A stretch of DNA of 45,141 nt, from contig JAIROT010000214.1 in assembly GCA_031257385.1 (NCBI GenBank), forward strand, positions 1-45,141. The letters are read 5' to 3'. Numbering within the stretch: position 1 is the stretch's first letter; every line of letters starts with the position of its first letter. The DNA is from Treponema sp. Lineage in GTDB: Bacteria > Spirochaetota > Spirochaetia > Treponematales > Breznakiellaceae. The notes beneath the pieces were generated by a model. It made no database searches. It saw only the letters and a program-made list of their open reading frames with translations, and was not told where the DNA came from. The position numbers and the translations under genes are program-made. Below, in pieces: positions 1 to 7,748 of the stretch.

Positions 1-184
1 CCTCCGGCGGGGAGGGCGTATCGGCGGCCTCCAGCACGAAACGGGCCGCTTCGTCGTAAGTGAGAACCGGCGCGTCCATAAGCGCTTCCAGTTCGTCCGC
101 GGACTGCGGCCAAACCGAAACCGGCGCCAGCAAAACCGGAACCAGCAGCAGCGCCCTCATTAATGTAAGTCCAAAACTTTTCAT
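1..184 (-). CDS. Exported protein, N-terminal part only (cut by window edge)
   Basis: The reading frame opens with an ATG whose complement lies at 182-184. A GGGGAG ribosome site sits directly upstream, and the frame runs off the left edge. The first ~27 residues form a signal peptide: a basic start (MKSF), a hydrophobic stretch rich in L, V and A, then a polar break at about PQSADE. The mature part begins DELEALMDAP, followed by a TYDEAARFVLEAAD stretch. I do not recognise the family with confidence; it looks like an envelope protein of treponemes. Export is inferred from the signal peptide only, and nothing can be said of its function. It lies downstream of, and in the same direction as, the beta-helix lipoprotein gene, about 290 bp away. 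Confidence 0.6.
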   Translation of the reverse strand, partial: MKSFGLTLMRALLLVPVLLAPVSVWPQSADELEALMDAPVLTYDEAARFVLEAADTPSPPE

Positions 185-474
185 ACTCCCCCGCTGTGAA
201 ACAGGATTATCCATTAAGCCGCCTGCAAAACCCGGTTGCGCCGGCTCTTGCAGTTTCCCCTCTGCCTGAGACTGTTGCCGGGCCGCCGGGCCAGCCGCCG
301 AAAGGCCAGCCGCCGAAAGGCGGCAAGCTGCCGCGCGGACCGCACCGGCGGCGTTTCCAGCATTGCCGCAGGGGATTACGCAGTGTCTTGCCAAATTTCC
401 CCCCAGGGCTCCGTCCGCGCCGGGCTGAACCGGCGCGCCGCCAGTGCGGCCCGCGCGATAACCGGCCGCCTTTT
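185..474. repeat. Gene-free GC-rich stretch with a 15-bp tandem repeat
   Basis: This stretch separates two minus-strand genes and holds no convincing gene. A 15-bp unit, GGCCAGCCGCCGAAA, is repeated in direct tandem at 289-303 and 304-318 and begins a third time. Further downstream are GC-rich inverted segments (GGCGGCC / GGCCGC around 430-470) just after the lipoprotein stop codon. They could form a stem but lack a T tract, so a terminator is not demonstrated. Confidence 0.45.
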
Positions 475-2541
475 TTACATCCAGTTACTTGTAGTATCCA
501 CGCCGTCATCGGGATCGATAAAACTACCGGCGCCGGTAAAGTCAACATAGAGCCGTACGTCCGGCCCGGCTGTGGTGGTCCGGGTTCTGGGGCCGTAGTC
601 CGAATACGCCGCACTCGGACTGTTGGTAGAGTCTGTATTGTCGCCGGTAATGGTTCCGCCCCGCTTGGCAAAGATACAATCCGTATTGGTATGCACCCCG
701 GCCCCGGTGGGGGCCCTGTTCCCGCTAATGGTTCCACCGCTCATGGTAAACTTGGCGTAAGAAGCGGAAGAGCCCAGTAATTGTACCCCGCCGCCTGAGG
801 CGTTGGCGGTATTACCGCTGATTTCCCCGCCGCTCATGGTAAACTCGCTGTTACCGCCGGATGAACCGATATTGATGTAAACTCCGCCGCCAATGTCGCT
901 GCCGTTTCCGCTGATTTTCCCGTCGCTCATAGTGAAGGTTCCGTCCCCCACAAACACCCCGCCGCCTGAGGCGATGCTGATGCCGATGGCGGCGCCGGAG
1001 GCGGTATTGCGGCTGATCTCCCCGCCGCTCATAGTGAAGGTTGCTCCGTACCCCACAAACACCCCGCCGCCTGAGGCGCTGGAGCCGCCGGAGGCGGTAT
1101 TATCGCTGATGGTTCCGCCGCTCAGGGTGTGGGTTCCTCTCCGCATATACACCCCGCCGCCTGAGGCGTTGGAGGCGCTGGAGGCGGTATTGCCGCTGAT
1201 GGTTCCGCCGCTCAGGGTGAAGGTTCCGTCATACACATACACCCCGCCGCCGTTGCCTCTGGAGGCGGTATTGCCGCTGATCTCCCCGCCGCTCATAGTG
1301 AAAGTTCCGTCATACACATACACCCCACCGGCGGCGGCGCTGGAGGCGGTATTGCCGCTGATGGTTCCGCCGTTCATAGTGAAAGTTCCGCTATCCACAT
1401 ACACCCCGCCGGCGGCGGCGCTAGAGGCGGTATTGCCGCTGATGGTTCCGCTGTTCAGGGTGAAGGTTCCGCCAGCCACAAACACCCCGCCGCCGCTGTT
1501 GGAGGCGGTATTGCGGCTGATGGTTCCGCTGTTCAGGGTGAAGGTTCCGCCATATACAAACACCCCGCCGCCGAGGCCGATGCCGCCGCCGGCGGTATTG
1601 CGGCTGATCTCCCCGCCGCTCATAGTGAAGGTTCCGCCAGCCACAAACACCCCGCCGCCGCCGTTGGTGAGGGCGGTAGAGGTCCGTACGTTGTTTCGCA
1701 GCGTGGTCCCGTCATACATGAGGAGCCTGCCGCCGCTCACCTCGATTAAGGGATAGTCGCCGCTACAAGAGGCGCCGCCGCCGTCAATGGTCAGGCCGAG
1801 ACCGCCTGAAGGACGCGCCGGGTCTTCCCCCAGAGTGAGCGAGCCGCCCGCGACTCTGAATAACGCGCCCGCCGTTATCCCGGCGCGTTCGATTTTCTGC
1901 GTTCCCGTCCCCGCCGCGGACGAGAGGAGTATGTCCGTATTGGCCGGAACGGTAACGGGCGCGGAGGAGGCCGGGACGCTGATGTTCTGTGTGACGAAGA
2001 CATACTCCCGTTTGCCGTCCGTGCGGGCGCGGGCGGCGGCCTCGCTTAACTGCGCCCAGTCCGATACTTCCGTGGCCGTGTACATGATAACGGTAACGGG
2101 GGTGATATTGCCGGCGGTGATGGTAACGCTTTCTTCCCCCACGGCGCGTAACATACGGGCGGGAAAGGCGGCGGTGTAGCCGGACGGCCGGTCGCTCACG
2201 GCGCGGGCCGTGATGACCCAGACGCCGGGGTCAAGTTCGATGTCCAGCGTGCCGCCTCCGTTGACGGCCGCGGTTTTGACATCCCCGCCGGGGCCGGTAA
2301 GCCTTACGTCAATGACCATGGCGGCCAGTTCCGTGCCTATATCTACCGCTGTCCGGGGAGCGGCCCTGGTCCTGGCCTCCGGCCCGTACAGGTTAAGACT
2401 GAAGGCAAAGGCCCCGGTCTCCGCCGAAGCGCCCCCGCCGCTCCCGTTTCCGTCTTCGACATTCACCGGGCTGTAGCAGGCGGACAGGCCCGCCAGCGCC
2501 GCGGCGATAATGATAATGGTAATAAACGCTTTTCTCATCAT
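475..2541 (-). CDS. Beta-helix repeat lipoprotein (surface protein candidate)
   Basis: This is a 688-residue protein. The chosen start (MMRKAF) follows a GGGAG ribosome site by 7 nt; an in-frame ATG 18 nt upstream lacks that support. Residues ~1-22 are a lipoprotein signal with lipobox LSAC, so the protein should be lipid-anchored at the Cys. Residues ~25-220 form a unique N-terminal region. After this come about 12 imperfect units of 23-35 residues built on GGGVFV..GTFTMSGGTISGNTAS, which is typical of right-handed parallel beta-helix (pectate-lyase-like or polymorphic membrane protein-like) folds. The C-terminal ~60 residues leave the repeat and end near TTSNWM, with no evident anchor. The likely role is at the cell surface or in adhesion, inferred from architecture alone. 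The repeated DNA makes recombination-driven length variation plausible. Confidence 0.85.
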   Translation of the reverse strand: MMRKAFITIIIIAAALAGLSACYSPVNVEDGNGSGGGASAETGAFAFSLNLYGPEARTRAAPRTAVDIGTELAAMVIDVRLTGPGGDVKTAAVNGGGTLDIELDPGVWVITARAVSDRPSGYTAAFPARMLRAVGEESVTITAGNITPVTVIMYTATEVSDWAQLSEAAARARTDGKREYVFVTQNISVPASSAPVTVPANTDILLSSAAGTGTQKIERAGITAGALFRVAGGSLTLGEDPARPSGGLGLTIDGGGASCSGDYPLIEVSGGRLLMYDGTTLRNNVRTSTALTNGGGGVFVAGGTFTMSGGEISRNTAGGGIGLGGGVFVYGGTFTLNSGTISRNTASNSGGGVFVAGGTFTLNSGTISGNTASSAAAGGVYVDSGTFTMNGGTISGNTASSAAAGGVYVYDGTFTMSGGEISGNTASRGNGGGVYVYDGTFTLSGGTISGNTASSASNASGGGVYMRRGTHTLSGGTISDNTASGGSSASGGGVFVGYGATFTMSGGEISRNTASGAAIGISIASGGGVFVGDGTFTMSDGKISGNGSDIGGGVYINIGSSGGNSEFTMSGGEISGNTANASGGGVQLLGSSASYAKFTMSGGTISGNRAPTGAGVHTNTDCIFAKRGGTITGDNTDSTNSPSAAYSDYGPRTRTTTAGPDVRLYVDFTGAGSFIDPDDGVDTTSNWM
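700..1670 (-). repeat. Tandem degenerate coding repeats (about 12 units)
   Basis: Within the lipoprotein gene, units of roughly 70-105 bp recur. Each encodes GGGV(F/Y)V..GTFT(M/L)(S/N)GG(T/E)IS(G/R)NTAS. Neighbouring units are close to identical over 40-60 bp in places, for example those around 1290-1460. The last unit (IFAKRGGTITGDNT) is degenerate. Unit lengths differ by multiples of three, so the reading frame is preserved. Confidence 0.85.
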
Positions 2542-2654
2542 TTTGTTACTCCCTATCATTAATGAAACTGAAAACCGCCGCCCGCGCCGCGCTCAGGTCT
2601 GCCGGGCAATCGGCAGGTGATCCGAAGAGGCGCAGCCCGCGGGGGAGCCGCCGG

Positions 2655-2775
2655 CATATGCGTATACTTTGCGAAAAGACCCGCTGATTACGCTGATTTT
2701 CACGGATTAAAGAGGCTAAAATCAGCGTTAATCTGCGAAATCTACGGATCCCCCTTTATTAAGTATATGCATATG
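2655..2775. repeat. Palindromic element, 121 bp, CATATGCGT-type ends (copy 1)
   Basis: The ends are inverted repeats: CATATGCGTATACTT at 2655-2669 and AAGTATATGCATATG at 2761-2775, with 14 of 15 positions complementary. The interior is itself an imperfect inverted repeat. The segment around 2681-2700 (CGCTGATTACGCTGATTTT) pairs with the segment around 2718-2738 (AAAATCAGCGTTAATCTGCG). The whole can therefore fold into one long hairpin. No reading frame is present. A second element with matching ends lies at 3836-3967. Confidence 0.55.
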
Positions 2776-2901
2776 GGAGCCGTCAGTCTATAGTTGCTTC
2801 AAAATTAATCCAAGTGAGGGGGGTATGCCATAATTAGCCCAATTTTGATGAGCTTGAAAACATAAAATACCGGCAAATCCATGGGCCGCGTTTCAAATTT
2901 A

Positions 2902-2949
2902 TTCGAAAGTCCGGTTTAATACCCCGCGGCTTGCCGCGCGGAGGCTCAT
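2902..2949 (+). repeat. 48-bp dispersed repeat, copy 1
   Basis: This copy reads TTCGAAAGTCCGGTTTAATA, then CCCCGCGGCTTGCCGCG, then CGGAGGCTCAT. The same 48 bp occur at 27977-28024 with one difference (CCGG versus CTGG), and the left 38 bp occur at 7578-7615. The CCGCGGCTTGCCGCGG part forms a stem-loop. On the minus strand the end reads TGAGCCTCCGCG, so it places a stop codon at its boundary. A diverged fragment (17 of 18 bp, opposite orientation) lies at 4052-4069. Confidence 0.7.
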
Positions 2950-3029
2950 TCATCCTTTTTCCGTTTCCATGTTTTTGGGCCGGGTAATCCGGGTCCTGTT
3001 GGTTTAAGACCGGTATACGGACTATGATG

Positions 3030-3076
3030 CGCTATATATGGGGTATGGGGACAGACCCCAGGCACTAGATATAGCG
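3030..3076. repeat. Small inverted repeat with GGGG-acaga-CCCC core
   Basis: The arms CGCTATAT (3030-3037) and ATATAGCG (3069-3076) are perfectly complementary. They enclose a second stem, GGGG/CCCC, around the loop acaga. Another stem, CCGGAG/CTCCGG, follows at about 3103-3119. This lies downstream of the minus-strand gene ending at 3140 and could act as its transcript end, although no T tract follows. Confidence 0.4.
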
Positions 3077-3139
3077 TATTGGATATAATGACGGCATATT
3101 CCGGAGTCACGCTCCGGTTCGCGCACCGCTTCACGAGGC

Positions 3140-3703
3140 TCATTGCGCCCCCGCTGTTGCCATTGCCGCCGTAATTGTTCCCGCCAGGGCCGCGCTGCAG
3201 GCGGTCAAAAAAGCGACACGCCAGACTTTGCGGGCTTTTTCAAGGCGCGCTATCCGCAGTTCCGCGGTTTGGCGATAAGCCGCAAAGGATTGTTCCAAGC
3301 TCGTCAAGGAGGATCCGGCTTTCGTCAATTCTGCTTGCAGCAAGGTCAAGTCCGTCTGTGATTCTTCCTGAGTGTTCAAGAGCGCTGTCGATGCCGTCTG
3401 CAAGTACTCCAATTCCGCCCTCAATGCGTCCAGCTCTTCTTTTGATTTCCTGAGCGTATCCTGCAAGTTCTTCGAGTTCTTGCGCGAGTCTTCCAGCTCG
3501 TTCCTGAGCCTCCCGTTGAGATCGGCGAGCTGATTCGAGATCTCGATCAACCTGGACAGCTCGTTCTCTGAGACTCCCCCGTTCGCCATTTGCCCTGATT
3601 CCAAAGAATACAGCGGCAACGGCAATCCCCAGCACAAGGCCGCCCACAAAAGCAAACAGGCAGGGGTTTTTGAGAAAATTAAAAATATTTTTTTCCGCCA
3701 CAC
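3140..3703 (-). CDS. Exported coiled-coil protein with C-terminal membrane segment
   Basis: This is a 187-residue protein. I chose the GTG at 3703 because AGGAG precedes it by 6 nt and a signal peptide follows at once (KKIFLIF, then a hydrophobic run to about residue 35). Residues ~45-150 are rich in L, E, Q, S and K with heptad spacing (SENELSRLIEISNQL, RNELEDSRKN, EELDALRAELEYLQ), indicating a long coiled coil. A second hydrophobic segment (VAFLTACSAALAGTITAAM) closes the protein. The layout recalls holin- or spanin-like and other small treponemal coiled-coil proteins; its function is unknown. The frame is supported by high GC at third codon positions. An overlapping 183-residue frame has AT-rich third positions and was rejected. 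The stop is TGA followed by GCCTC, as at the 48-bp repeat. Confidence 0.65.
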   Translation of the reverse strand: MWRKKIFLIFSKTPACLLLWAALCWGLPLPLYSLESGQMANGGVSENELSRLIEISNQLADLNGRLRNELEDSRKNSKNLQDTLRKSKEELDALRAELEYLQTASTALLNTQEESQTDLTLLQAELTKAGSSLTSLEQSFAAYRQTAELRIARLEKARKVWRVAFLTACSAALAGTITAAMATAGAQ

Positions 3704-3835
3704 AGATACTCCTTCGCCTCCGAAACCGCACAATACTCCGCGGACATAATTCAGAAACCTTGACTTCAATATACGAAAATACAGGCGCCAAGACAAATTT
3801 TTTTGGAGTTTATTTGTGCTGAGGGGTTTAATACC

Positions 3836-3967
3836 CATATGCGTTTACTTAGGTTTTAGCCATGAGCAAAAAGAAGGAAAACAATGGTTTTTGCATCAAA
3901 AAATAGAGGTTTTTCCTTCCTAATTTTGCCTTGTTTGCCGCTGTGATTATTTAAGTAAACGCGCATG
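3836..3967. repeat. Palindromic element, 132 bp, CATATGCGT-type ends (copy 2)
   Basis: The ends CATATGCGTTTACTTA (3836-3851) and TAAGTAAACGCGCATG (3952-3967) are complementary at 14 of 16 positions. An internal stem pairs GAAGGAAAAC (about 3874-3884) with GTTTTTCCTTC (about 3909-3919). The element is flanked on both sides by the direct repeat GGGTTTAATACCC (3824-3836 and 3967-3979). That repeat may be a duplicated target or part of the element. The interior differs from copy 1; only the ends and hairpin layout are shared. No coding capacity is seen. The zone from 3704 to 4143 has no gene. Confidence 0.55.
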
Positions 3968-4143
3968 GGTTTAATACCCGCCAAACCTGTGGTTCGAGCT
4001 TTCCGCGGTTCAAACAATGTAACAATTTCGTAACTATTTCAAAAATTCAGCATTAAACCGGATTTTCGACCAACCGTGTACACGGGGAATTAGAAATGCC
4101 GGCGGAGAGGATTAAGGAATTACGGGGGAAACGGTAAGGATTC

Positions 4144-4701
4144 CTAGTTGGCCGTTTTTTCCTGTAGATGGATAAATGTTTGAATAAGTGCTTCCCATGA
4201 ATGATGATTGAAGTTTGAAGCAGTTTCTTTGTAAAAATGGTTCTTATCCATGATAGTGAATATGCCAAAAATGGATGAAATCGGCTCCGTTAAAGTCGTT
4301 TTATCGAATGGTTCTGAGCCGTCAAATTTTTCTTCGTTCAATAATTCAATAATGAAAAGATGACCTAGCTCATGGGCCAAGCAAGCGCGAAGCTGCCTTT
4401 CGTCCATACGGGGGTGGAAAAATATTGAGAAGTAACGTTCTGGATAATACTGGGCGCATCCCACATTTAATACTGGGGATGCAGGGTCTAAGGGAAAGGT
4501 ATTTATCTGGAACATCGGGTTCCCGGTCTTCTTCCGAATATACGATTCCATACAACGGACAACATGGGCCAAATACTGATTCTTCACCCCATCGATAACT
4601 CTGGAAAAAAGCTTATGAATAAGCCCTACCTGAGACTTATCCACTTGGAATTGTTCGGAAATATAGGTGATTTTTTCATCATCAACCGAAAATTCAGACA
4701 T
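4144..4701 (-). CDS. Putative HELGH zinc metallopeptidase (ImmA/IrrE-like)
   Basis: This is a 185-residue protein. Residues ~107-118 (ACLAHELGHLFI) carry the HExxH zinc-peptidase motif within a helix, as in ImmA/IrrE (DUF955) peptidases. An acidic residue ~15-20 positions later (FDGSEPFD region) could be the third ligand, but I cannot fix it. The N-terminal ~60 residues are helical with no recognised domain. The start ATG overlaps the end of the upstream small gene by 8 bp, so the two are probably translated together. The DNA is more AT-rich than the surrounding genes, which hints at horizontal acquisition. ImmA-type peptidases usually cleave a partner repressor, but no helix-turn-helix protein is evident here, so the substrate is unknown. 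Similarity is limited to the motif. Confidence 0.6.
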   Translation of the reverse strand: MSEFSVDDEKITYISEQFQVDKSQVGLIHKLFSRVIDGVKNQYLAHVVRCMESYIRKKTGNPMFQINTFPLDPASPVLNVGCAQYYPERYFSIFFHPRMDERQLRACLAHELGHLFIIELLNEEKFDGSEPFDKTTLTEPISSIFGIFTIMDKNHFYKETASNFNHHSWEALIQTFIHLQEKTAN

Positions 4702-4966
4702 TCGCAGTCACCAGGCCCATTCGATCATATATTTCGTTCAGTTTCCAGGACATGGTGAGAAACATCTGGATCGTAAGCTCATAGGCCTCTTCCAGGGAAA
4801 CCTTGCCAGAGGAAAAAAAAGTCTGCGGATCTCCCATACATCGATTAAGTTTATCAATTTTCTCTTGGGTATTCGTAACATCGTATCGCTTAAAGGTGTC
4901 TTCGATAGATTCTCTGGTAGTACACGCTTTCAGGGCGCCAACGACGATCTTATCCTGCTCTTCCAT
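4694..4966 (-). CDS. Small protein of unknown function, partner of the metallopeptidase
   Basis: This is a 90-residue protein starting at MEEQDKIVVG. A G-rich ribosome site (GGGGGG) lies a few bases upstream. An in-frame ATG 69 nt further upstream would add an unlikely cysteine- and glycine-rich leader. The protein looks soluble and helical (ESIEDTFKRYDVTNTQEKID, then SLEEAYELTIQMFLTMSWKLNEIY). No domain is recognised and there is no helix-turn-helix that I can see. The 8-bp overlap with the downstream metallopeptidase suggests that the two proteins work together, possibly as a substrate or inhibitor and its peptidase; that is inference. Confidence 0.5.
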   Translation of the reverse strand: MEEQDKIVVGALKACTTRESIEDTFKRYDVTNTQEKIDKLNRCMGDPQTFFSSGKVSLEEAYELTIQMFLTMSWKLNEIYDRMGLVTANV

Positions 4967-5034
4967 AACCCCCCCCTTACCAGGGCATATTAGGCAGGGA
5001 GTGCCTCTCCCCGTCATTTTTCTTAAACATACCA

Positions 5035-5115
5035 TTATCCCAGATAACGGTCAAGCTGTGTTTCAAGAAATTTTCAGGCTTTCTGAGGGGTTATTTTTCC
5101 GGTTGTTTTTTCCAT
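5035..5115 (-). pseudogene. Remnant of a small antitoxin-like frame
   Basis: An ATG follows directly after a RelE-like toxin remnant, with the ribosome site AGGAGGAAT. The frame reads MEKTTGKITPQKA, hits TGA, then continues in frame as KFLETQLDRYLG before TAA. Position and spacing match the antitoxin that follows a HigB/RelE-type toxin, but only about 27 codons survive. Identification rests on context. Confidence 0.35.
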
Positions 5116-5116
5116 G

Positions 5117-5386
5117 TTATTCCTCCTGTTCCTCAAGGGGTCGCTTGGCAATATCCCTGGCTCTGGCTATATCTGCCTGCCGGGTAGTCTTATCGCCGCC
5201 GCACAGGATGATAATGATTTCTTTCCCGGTCCAGGGGCCGGAGGGTGAAAGAACTTGAGGAAAGCCCGGAAGCCGGGTTAATCGGGAACAGGAAAATTTT
5301 TGAATCGTTCCTTCTGCGCGTAAAAAATGGCTTTTGCGGTCTGGGCATGGCAGTCCTCCAAAAAATAAAAGCACGATGCCACGCAA
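5117..5386 (-). pseudogene. Truncated RelE/HigB-type toxin (decayed)
   Basis: Only the C-terminal ~35 residues look conserved. GKEIIIILCGGDKTTRQADI, followed by ARARDIAKR, matches the typical end of addiction-module killer proteins of the RelE/ParE (Gp49) superfamily. The upstream part of the frame (proline- and leucine-rich, residues 1-50) does not resemble the toxin core, and the usual G-x-G-Y-R-V-Y segment is missing. The gene is therefore probably inactive. It lies next to an equally decayed antitoxin frame at 5035-5115 and ahead of the metallopeptidase pair, in an AT-richer island. Confidence 0.5.
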
Positions 5387-5415
5387 TCTGAGAGAAGTTA
5401 GAAATAAGTCGTTTT

Positions 5416-5442
5416 GTAAGTCCTTATATTATAAGGACTTAC
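5416..5442. terminator. Perfect 27-bp palindrome just 3' of tRNA-Leu
   Basis: Arms of 13 bp (GTAAGTCCTTATA / TATAAGGACTTAC) surround a single central base. It starts 5 bp beyond the tRNA 3' end and would fold in the tRNA transcript. It is probably a transcript end or processing hairpin. No T tract follows on the minus strand, so it may instead be a protein-binding palindrome. Confidence 0.4.
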
Positions 5443-5446
5443 GTTA

Positions 5447-5529
5447 TGCCGGCGGAGAGACTTGAACTCTCACGAGGTTGCCCTCAGTAGATTTTGAGTC
5501 TACCGTGTCTGCCATTTCACCACGCCGGC
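5447..5529 (-). tRNA. tRNA-Leu (anticodon CAA)
   Basis: The acceptor arms GCCGGCG (5523-5529) and CGCCGGC (5448-5454) pair perfectly, with discriminator A at 5447. The anticodon stem-loop GTAGA-CTCAAAA-TCTAC gives anticodon CAA. A long variable arm follows, as expected for leucine tRNAs, and the T arm contains GAGAGTTCAAGTCTCTC. The CCA end is not encoded. Confidence 0.95.
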
Positions 5530-5693
5530 AAACGCACGCCCTAAGGCGTGTAGATACATAAATGCGGCCCGCGTCAACGCCCCAAAGCCGCCACAGTTCC
5601 CCGCAAAGGCGGCCCGGCCGGGCCGGTGCGCCGCGCCGGCAAACGCCTTGTCCCACTATATCCCAGGATACGCCTCCACTGCAAGGGCGCTGT

Positions 5694-6110
5694 TCATTCC
5701 CCGATAATCTTTACCAGTACCCGCTTGCGGCGCTGTCCGTCGAATTCACCGTAGAAAATCTGCTCCCAGGGGCCAAGGTGGAGTTTGCCGTTGGTGACGG
5801 CCGCTACCACTTCACGGCCCATGATCTGCCGTTTCAGGTGGGCGTCGGCGTTGATCTCGCCGGTGTTGTGGCGGTAGGAAGAGACCGGCTCGTGGGGGGC
5901 GAGTTTTTCAAGCCAGACCTCAAAGTCCTGGTGCAGGCCGGACTCGTCGTCATTGACAAAAACGCTGGCGGTGATATGCATGGCGTTTACGAGGCACAGG
6001 CCCTCCTGTATGCCCGACTCACGAAGCAGGGCTTCAACTTCGCCGGTTATGTTGATGAACTCGCGGGGCCTTTTGGTGTTGAACCACAGTTCTTTGGTTA
6101 TTGATTTCAA
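5694..6110 (-). CDS. YjbQ/UPF0047 family protein
   Basis: This is a 138-residue protein, the usual length of the YjbQ (UPF0047) family. The start is a TTG at 6110 with AGAGGAG seven bases upstream. The longer frame opening inside the upstream gene is a shadow. Family signatures are [39 protein letters not shown] near residues 40-60, the histidine-containing [18 protein letters not shown] and the C-terminal [13 protein letters not shown]. Members have secondary thiamine-phosphate synthase activity in vitro; the physiological role is unsettled. The gene starts 20 bp after the DUF1015 stop and is probably cotranscribed with it. Confidence 0.88.
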   Translation of the reverse strand: MKSITKELWFNTKRPREFINITGEVEALLRESGIQEGLCLVNAMHITASVFVNDDESGLHQDFEVWLEKLAPHEPVSSYRHNTGEINADAHLKRQIMGREVVAAVTNGKLHLGPWEQIFYGEFDGQRRKRVLVKIIGE

Positions 6111-6129
6111 AATCGACTCCTCTAAACGC

Positions 6130-7530
6130 TTAAAACAGCCTTCTGCATTCCAGGTAAAAGCGCTTCTCGACGGCCTCGCCCATGGAGAAACTCTTTCGGG
6201 GCAGAGGGCCGGAACGGGCCACTGTTTCAAAAAGGCCGGCTTTTTTTACCGGAGGCAGCAAAATGCCCACCGCCTGCCCGGACGCGGAGGCCAGGCGGAA
6301 CAGTTCTTCCTCGCCGTGGATGTAGTCGATGGACAGGGACATGCCGCTTTTGGCCGCCTGTTCCAGATGACGGTCCAGCAAAGGCTGAAGTTCCGCAGTG
6401 GCAATGCCGCCGGCGCTTGTCTCGATTAGCGCATAACGGTTCCCGAAAACACCGCCGGAGACGGCGTTGCAGGCAACGATACCGAAACGGTTTCCCGCGC
6501 AGGGCTCAATTGTCAGGCGAATCAGTTCTTCACGGCTGCCCAGTTCCCGGCTGGAAAAACCGGGCAGGCCGGCGAGTAAGGACAGGGCCTTGTCAAAATG
6601 TATGCCGAATATGATCCGGTGTATGGGTTCAAACGTGACGGCCGGATCGTAGAGGTTTTCAATCTCCACCATGGCGTAGCGGCAGGGATGTTCGGGCAAA
6701 GCGCCGCCGTTTGAAAGGCTATGGGCTTTCTTGTATTCTTCCCAGATGCCCTTGGCGGTGGCCAGTGAATGGTTGCCGTCTCCGGCGGCAAAGAGAAAAG
6801 GCGCTCCCCCGTTCCCTGCCGGCACGCCCGTACCCTGTCCGCCGGGCAAATAACGGGTCAAGGCCCGCCGGGCAAGTTCTTCAAGCCTTTCGGCGAGGAA
6901 GGTCCAGTCTTCTTCTTTATCAAGGAACCAGCCGCTTACACTGCCGGAACCCATCATCAGGCCGGTTTGGTAAACCGGCGGAGCTTTTTTTGCCCGTTCC
7001 CCCAGAGCCGGCAAAAGGCTTTCGGTCTCATCATCAATCAGTAGCAGGATGTGGGAAACTTCCAGGGGAGCGTCCCGGCGTATATCCATTCTGGGGGGAA
7101 GCCGCTCCGGCACGGTCCCCTCGGTAGATCGGATCAGGGGCCGGGCTGAGGGCGTCCAATCGTATTGTTCCAGATCCACCGCCGCGACCAGCCCCCGGCG
7201 GCCCCGCTGAAAGGGAGTGTCCCGTTCCAGATAGACGCAGCCCTGCCGGGCCTTGGCGAAAATTCCCCCGTCCAGATAACGTGTCATGGTTTCGTGAATA
7301 TCTTTGATCCGCCGGGATTTGTCCCCGTCGGGCAGAAAAACTTCGGGAAATATCAAATTCAAGGTTGAAGGCGCTCCGGCGGCGGTATTTTTCACCCTTT
7401 CCCAGTAATCCCGGTCCTGGGTGAACTGATCGCAGGCGATAACCGCCCATTTTCGCAAATCGCTCCGGGGCAGCATAATTTTGGGGATCATAAGGCCCAG
7501 ATCCGCCATTTTTTGTTGAAAATTCTTCAT
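6130..7530 (-). CDS. DUF1015 family protein
   Basis: This is a 466-residue cytoplasmic protein. Diagnostic DUF1015 (PF06245) features include the N-terminal [19 protein letters not shown], the [20 protein letters not shown] block and the conserved [13 protein letters not shown] motif near residue 255. The motif is equivalent to ADGHHRY-type sequences in other members. The family is often found next to serine or amino-acid biosynthesis genes, but its reaction is not established from this sequence. The start ATG lies at the end of a GGCGGATAGATT stretch with no strong ribosome site. The YjbQ gene follows within 20 bp. Repeats cluster immediately upstream. Confidence 0.88.
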   Translation of the reverse strand: MKNFQQKMADLGLMIPKIMLPRSDLRKWAVIACDQFTQDRDYWERVKNTAAGAPSTLNLIFPEVFLPDGDKSRRIKDIHETMTRYLDGGIFAKARQGCVYLERDTPFQRGRRGLVAAVDLEQYDWTPSARPLIRSTEGTVPERLPPRMDIRRDAPLEVSHILLLIDDETESLLPALGERAKKAPPVYQTGLMMGSGSVSGWFLDKEEDWTFLAERLEELARRALTRYLPGGQGTGVPAGNGGAPFLFAAGDGNHSLATAKGIWEEYKKAHSLSNGGALPEHPCRYAMVEIENLYDPAVTFEPIHRIIFGIHFDKALSLLAGLPGFSSRELGSREELIRLTIEPCAGNRFGIVACNAVSGGVFGNRYALIETSAGGIATAELQPLLDRHLEQAAKSGMSLSIDYIHGEEELFRLASASGQAVGILLPPVKKAGLFETVARSGPLPRKSFSMGEAVEKRFYLECRRLF

Positions 7531-7577
7531 AATCTATCCGCCGGAAGCGGCTCCTCAATAATTTGCCGGCTGCGTTA

Positions 7578-7748
7578 TTCGAAAGTCTGGTTTAATACCC
7601 CGCGGCTTGCCGCGGTTCAGATAACGCAACGCTTACAAAAACTGGTATTAAACCAGACGGTATTATAAATTTCCTCTCGAACGAGCCTCCGTTCGAACTA
7701 ATGCATTGCTAAGGATACCGCGGAGCTCTGCTCCGCGGAGGCTCATCA
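7578..7748. repeat. Compound repeat cluster containing part of the 48-bp element
   Basis: The left 38 bp of the 48-bp dispersed repeat lie at 7578-7615. A perfect 15-bp inverted repeat follows, GTCTGGTTTAATACC (7585-7599) against GGTATTAAACCAGAC (7644-7658). A second hairpin has TCGAACG/CGTTCGA arms around 7677-7696. The cluster ends in ACCGCGGAGCTCTGCTCCGCGG and GGAGGCTCAT (to 7748). It overlaps the 3' part of the small YjfB-like gene, whose last ~28 codons are therefore repeat-derived. Confidence 0.65.

Noticed and set aside
207-737. 176-residue minus-strand frame at the left end
   Set aside because: It overlaps the lipoprotein gene end and a GC-rich spacer and has no signal, motif or ribosome site.
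700-1670. Regularly spaced repeats suggesting a CRISPR array
   Set aside because: Units are coding, of unequal length, and the supposed spacers are also similar to each other; no cas genes are present.
893-1756. 287-residue plus-strand frame rich in P, L and V
   Set aside because: It is the antisense of the beta-helix repeats; the proline-rich pattern simply mirrors the Gly/Ser/Thr codons of the real gene.
2946-3143. 65-residue minus-strand frame between repeats
   Set aside because: It is composed of repeat and palindrome sequence, has no ribosome site, and its composition is not protein-like.
3240-3791. A 183-residue frame overlapping the coiled-coil protein, itself with a membrane segment and coiled-coil look
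   Set aside because: Its third codon positions are AT-rich, while those of the overlapping frame are GC-rich like the rest of the chromosome; no ribosome site was found. It is a shadow frame.
7514-7545. Leaderless promoter for the DUF1015 gene
   Set aside because: TAGATT touches the ATG directly and the -35 candidate is at 16 bp, so the transcript would start inside the gene; the evidence is too weak to include in the set.
7034-7558. 174-residue minus-strand frame inside the DUF1015 gene
   Set aside because: It is arginine- and glycine-rich, typical of an alternative frame in GC-rich DNA, and fully covered by the conserved gene.
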